Origin: an uncultured Bacteroidales bacterium
Lineage (GTDB): Bacteria; Bacteroidota; Bacteroidia; Bacteroidales; Paludibacteraceae
DNA: 8,395 nt
Assembly (NCBI GenBank): GCA_903873355.1
Contig: CAIQOG010000087.1
Span: 1-8,395 of the forward strand
Direction of reading: 5' to 3'
The position numbers and the translations under genes were made by a program. Each line of letters opens with the position of its first letter. Position 1 is the first letter of the stretch. Shown in pieces: positions 6,452 through 8,395 of this stretch. The notes beneath the pieces were generated by a model. It did not search any database. It was not told the origin of the DNA and saw only the letters and a list, made by a program, of their open reading frames with translations.

Positions 6452-8395
6452 TTAATGACTTTCAACAGCAGAGTTGTAGTATTTCATTAGAACTACAGAA
6501 CAGAACGGTTGCATTGTAATGGAGCCTTTGTATATTTTGCCATCCACGCCCATATACTTCCTATCTAAGGTGATAGATTTCAAATTTTTAGTTGCATTCA
6601 TCTCAAACCGTATGTTATTGATATTATTAACTAAAACAGGAGATTTTTTGGAGTGTGCATCCTGTTTTGAAAATGCTTGCCAAGCCGTCAAGCTCATTTC
6701 TATCGTTCCTATGGCAGGTTGCTTTATTTTGAATGTTGGATTATAATTAATAGGGTTTGCATAATAATTACTATCAGCAATCCCAAAAAGCGTAATATCG
6801 TCATTATATGTTGTATGAAAATAAATTGAATTCTGTGAGGAAGTTTTTGAAACAATCAAATTTCGCCGAAAAGAGATGCCATGAATGTAATCAGCCATGA
6901 CACTTGAATTCTGAAAATCTACGCCAGCACCACAATTGAAACTGGTATTGTCTATAATCGTATTATCGTGTGCCTTGTGAAGTTTAATGCCTGAATTACC
7001 AATATTGGCAACGGTATTATTTGTAACCACAGCATTTGAAGTATATTCATCTAAATAAATCCCTTCAGCCATTGAATGGGTACCGGGAGTTCCGGCATAA
7101 TTCCCGATAGCATTGGTTATGATATTATGGTCAATAATTCGGACATCAGCATTTGGTTTACAGGTATAAATTCCAGCACCATCATTTAGTAATAAACAGA
7201 CTGAATCAATACGATTATAGCTCACGGTGGATGCACCTTTATATTTCACTATAATACCGCAATATCCGATATTACTAATGGTATTATAACTGATTTCTCC
7301 TCCATTACCCGTCATATATATACCATTTAGTCCTACATCAGCTTTTGATTGTCCTAAGATGCGACCGATATTTGATATTGTATTATTTGTTGTTAGTGAT
7401 GCTGAACTGTTATTTTCAATAGCACAATTATTACAATCTTGAATGCTATTATTATCCAGAATGCAAGCCATACTTCCTTTGGCAAGATTTATCCCTGTAT
7501 TTCCAACAAAAGAAATATCACAGTGCTGAACACTACAGTAGTCATTTGCACCAAGAAATTCCACAGCATTGTCTATTGAACCGGTCAACTTAAGATTTTC
7601 AAGCTTTATATAAGCATGAGATTTGTTATAAATCAAGTTGTTGAGTGTTGCAACCCGAACTACTTTTGTGTTAGGATTAACCGACCCAAAGTACATGTAA
7701 AACTTTCCTGTAGCGGGATTATGATACCATTCACCGAAGCTTGTTAGAGTTCTTAAGTCATTCATAAAAAAATAGCCAAAATTAGCTTTAGGCTCTTGAT
7801 TTGAAGCCAGATTTTTATACGACAAAACATCTGCAGTATGATTGGTTACAAGGCATCTATCAATAGTCCAGTCATTTTTCCGAATGACAATCTCCGCTCC
7901 TGTCCAGTTTGTTGAAGTTCCTAAATCTTTATCGCTAATTGATTTATTGGTATCAAAAGATTCAAATTTCAAATATTCATTATCCGGAAAACGTCCCATA
8001 CCGACTTGCATTCCATCAATGGTTACCATGTTGGTAAGACTATCCGATGGAATTACTTTTGAATAAATACCACTACCTTCATTTGTCCAATTGGTGATGG
8101 TTGTAAAACCGGTAATGATAGGTTTATTGCCAGTTCCATAGGCAATAATCGTAATAGGGTTTTCATTTGTGCCGGAATTGTCAATATTAATGGTGCCGTA
8201 AAAGGTTTCACCTCTTTTAAAATTGATGGTACTACCTGCCAGAAATGACGAGAATGAAGAATTCACTTTAGCAATACTCTGCCACGGTGTAGAAATAGTC
8301 AAACCATCAGCTGAATCATTGCCAGTTGCCGACACATAATAATTAGTAGCAACAACATTGGTGGTTATTAGCAAGCTAAAGATTGTAAAAAAAAA
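6452..8395 (-). CDS. Exported right-handed parallel beta-helix protein, 5' truncated
   Basis: The frame ends in TAA at 6454-6452 and stays open to the window edge, giving 647 visible residues. The TTG at 8374 should not be taken as the start. The codons upstream of it continue in frame as FFFTIFS and join LLITTNVVA to form a signal-peptide core, with likely cleavage before TNYYVSATG. The mature N-terminus (TNYYVSATGNDSADG, then TPWQSIAKVN) is the usual opening of this beta-helix class. A middle region has VTIDGMQVGMGRFPDNEYL, FGYFFMNDLRTL and FGEWYHNPATGKFYMYFG, typical of large Bacteroidota beta-helix proteins. PbH1-type coils occupy roughly residues 265-525, including NTISNIG, GAGIYTCKPN, EGIYLDEYTS and GNSGIKLHKAH. 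The C-terminus is a short beta segment (YMGVDGKIYKGSITMQPF) and lacks the T9SS tail of its neighbour. Polysaccharide binding or cleavage is plausible, but the substrate cannot be inferred. Confidence 0.88.
   Translation of the reverse strand, partial: FFFTIFSLLITTNVVATNYYVSATGNDSADGLTISTPWQSIAKVNSSFSSFLAGSTINFKRGETFYGTINIDNSGTNENPITIIAYGTGNKPIITGFTTITNWTNEGSGIYSKVIPSDSLTNMVTIDGMQVGMGRFPDNEYLKFESFDTNKSISDKDLGTSTNWTGAEIVIRKNDWTIDRCLVTNHTADVLSYKNLASNQEPKANFGYFFMNDLRTLTSFGEWYHNPATGKFYMYFGSVNPNTKVVRVATLNNLIYNKSHAYIKLENLKLTGSIDNAVEFLGANDYCSVQHCDISFVGNTGINLAKGSMACILDNNSIQDCNNCAIENNSSASLTTNNTISNIGRILGQSKADVGLNGIYMTGNGGEISYNTISNIGYCGIIVKYKGASTVSYNRIDSVCLLLNDGAGIYTCKPNADVRIIDHNIITNAIGNYAGTPGTHSMAEGIYLDEYTSNAVVTNNTVANIGNSGIKLHKAHDNTIIDNTSFNCGAGVDFQNSSVMADYIHGISFRRNLIVSKTSSQNSIYFHTTYNDDITLFGIADSNYYANPINYNPTFKIKQPAIGTIEMSLTAWQAFSKQDAHSKKSPVLVNNINNIRFEMNATKNLKSITLDRKYMGVDGKIYKGSITMQPFCSVVLMKYYNSAVESH
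8387..8395. repeat. Homopolymer of at least 9 A/T in signal-peptide codons
   Basis: Nine A residues (T on the coding strand) reach the window edge and encode the FFF of the signal-peptide core of the right-hand beta-helix gene. The full length is unknown because the run may continue outside the window. Confidence 0.6.

Noticed and set aside
6519..8066. Two plus-strand frames of about 75 codons inside the beta-helix gene
   Set aside because: They lie opposite a well-supported coding region and show no recognisable domains or start signals.
8372..8374. TTG as the start codon of the beta-helix gene
   Set aside because: The frame is open upstream to the window edge, and the preceding codons complete a signal-peptide core, so the real start is outside the window.

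Overview
The window looks like chromosomal DNA of a Bacteroidota member, probably of the order Bacteroidales (the order is an inference). Three things point there. The long central gene ends in a type IX secretion (T9SS, type A) sorting domain. A clean Bacteroidetes-type promoter (TTTTG, 19 bp, TATATTTG) lies near the left edge. The DNA is AT-rich with AT-rich leaders and no obvious Shine-Dalgarno sequences. Every supported gene is on the minus strand, so transcription runs from right to left.

Layout in transcription order. (1) 8395-6452: a 5'-truncated gene for an exported right-handed parallel beta-helix protein. Its signal-peptide core is visible but its start codon lies outside the window. 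(2) 6451-6082: a 370-base AT-rich gap with no recognisable promoter or strong terminator. It holds one doubtful 23-codon hydrophobic ORF and a 10-nt homopolymer. (3) 6081-670: a complete 1803-residue cell-surface mosaic protein made of a signal peptide, a long beta-helix, a fibronectin-III-like module, several Ig-like/MBG-type modules, a second FN3, an adhesin-like beta region and the T9SS tail. (4) 550-383: a 55-codon gene for a small acidic, proline-containing protein in a different frame from the longer spurious ORF that overlaps it. It is followed 43 nt later by a textbook intrinsic terminator (339-295). A GC-rich hairpin (598-624) lies between genes 3 and 4. (5) 68-1: the first 22 codons of another gene with its own promoter (123-92), forming a separate transcription unit.

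The two large proteins are both secreted beta-helix proteins and are probably involved in binding or processing polysaccharide at the cell surface. Neither substrate nor catalytic residues can be read from the sequence. The parts of most interest are the small 55-residue protein behind the T9SS giant, a pair of related hairpins with compensating base changes between the terminator and the next promoter, and the homopolymer inside the signal-peptide codons of the right-hand gene. I see no RNA genes, CRISPR array, transposase or phage genes.
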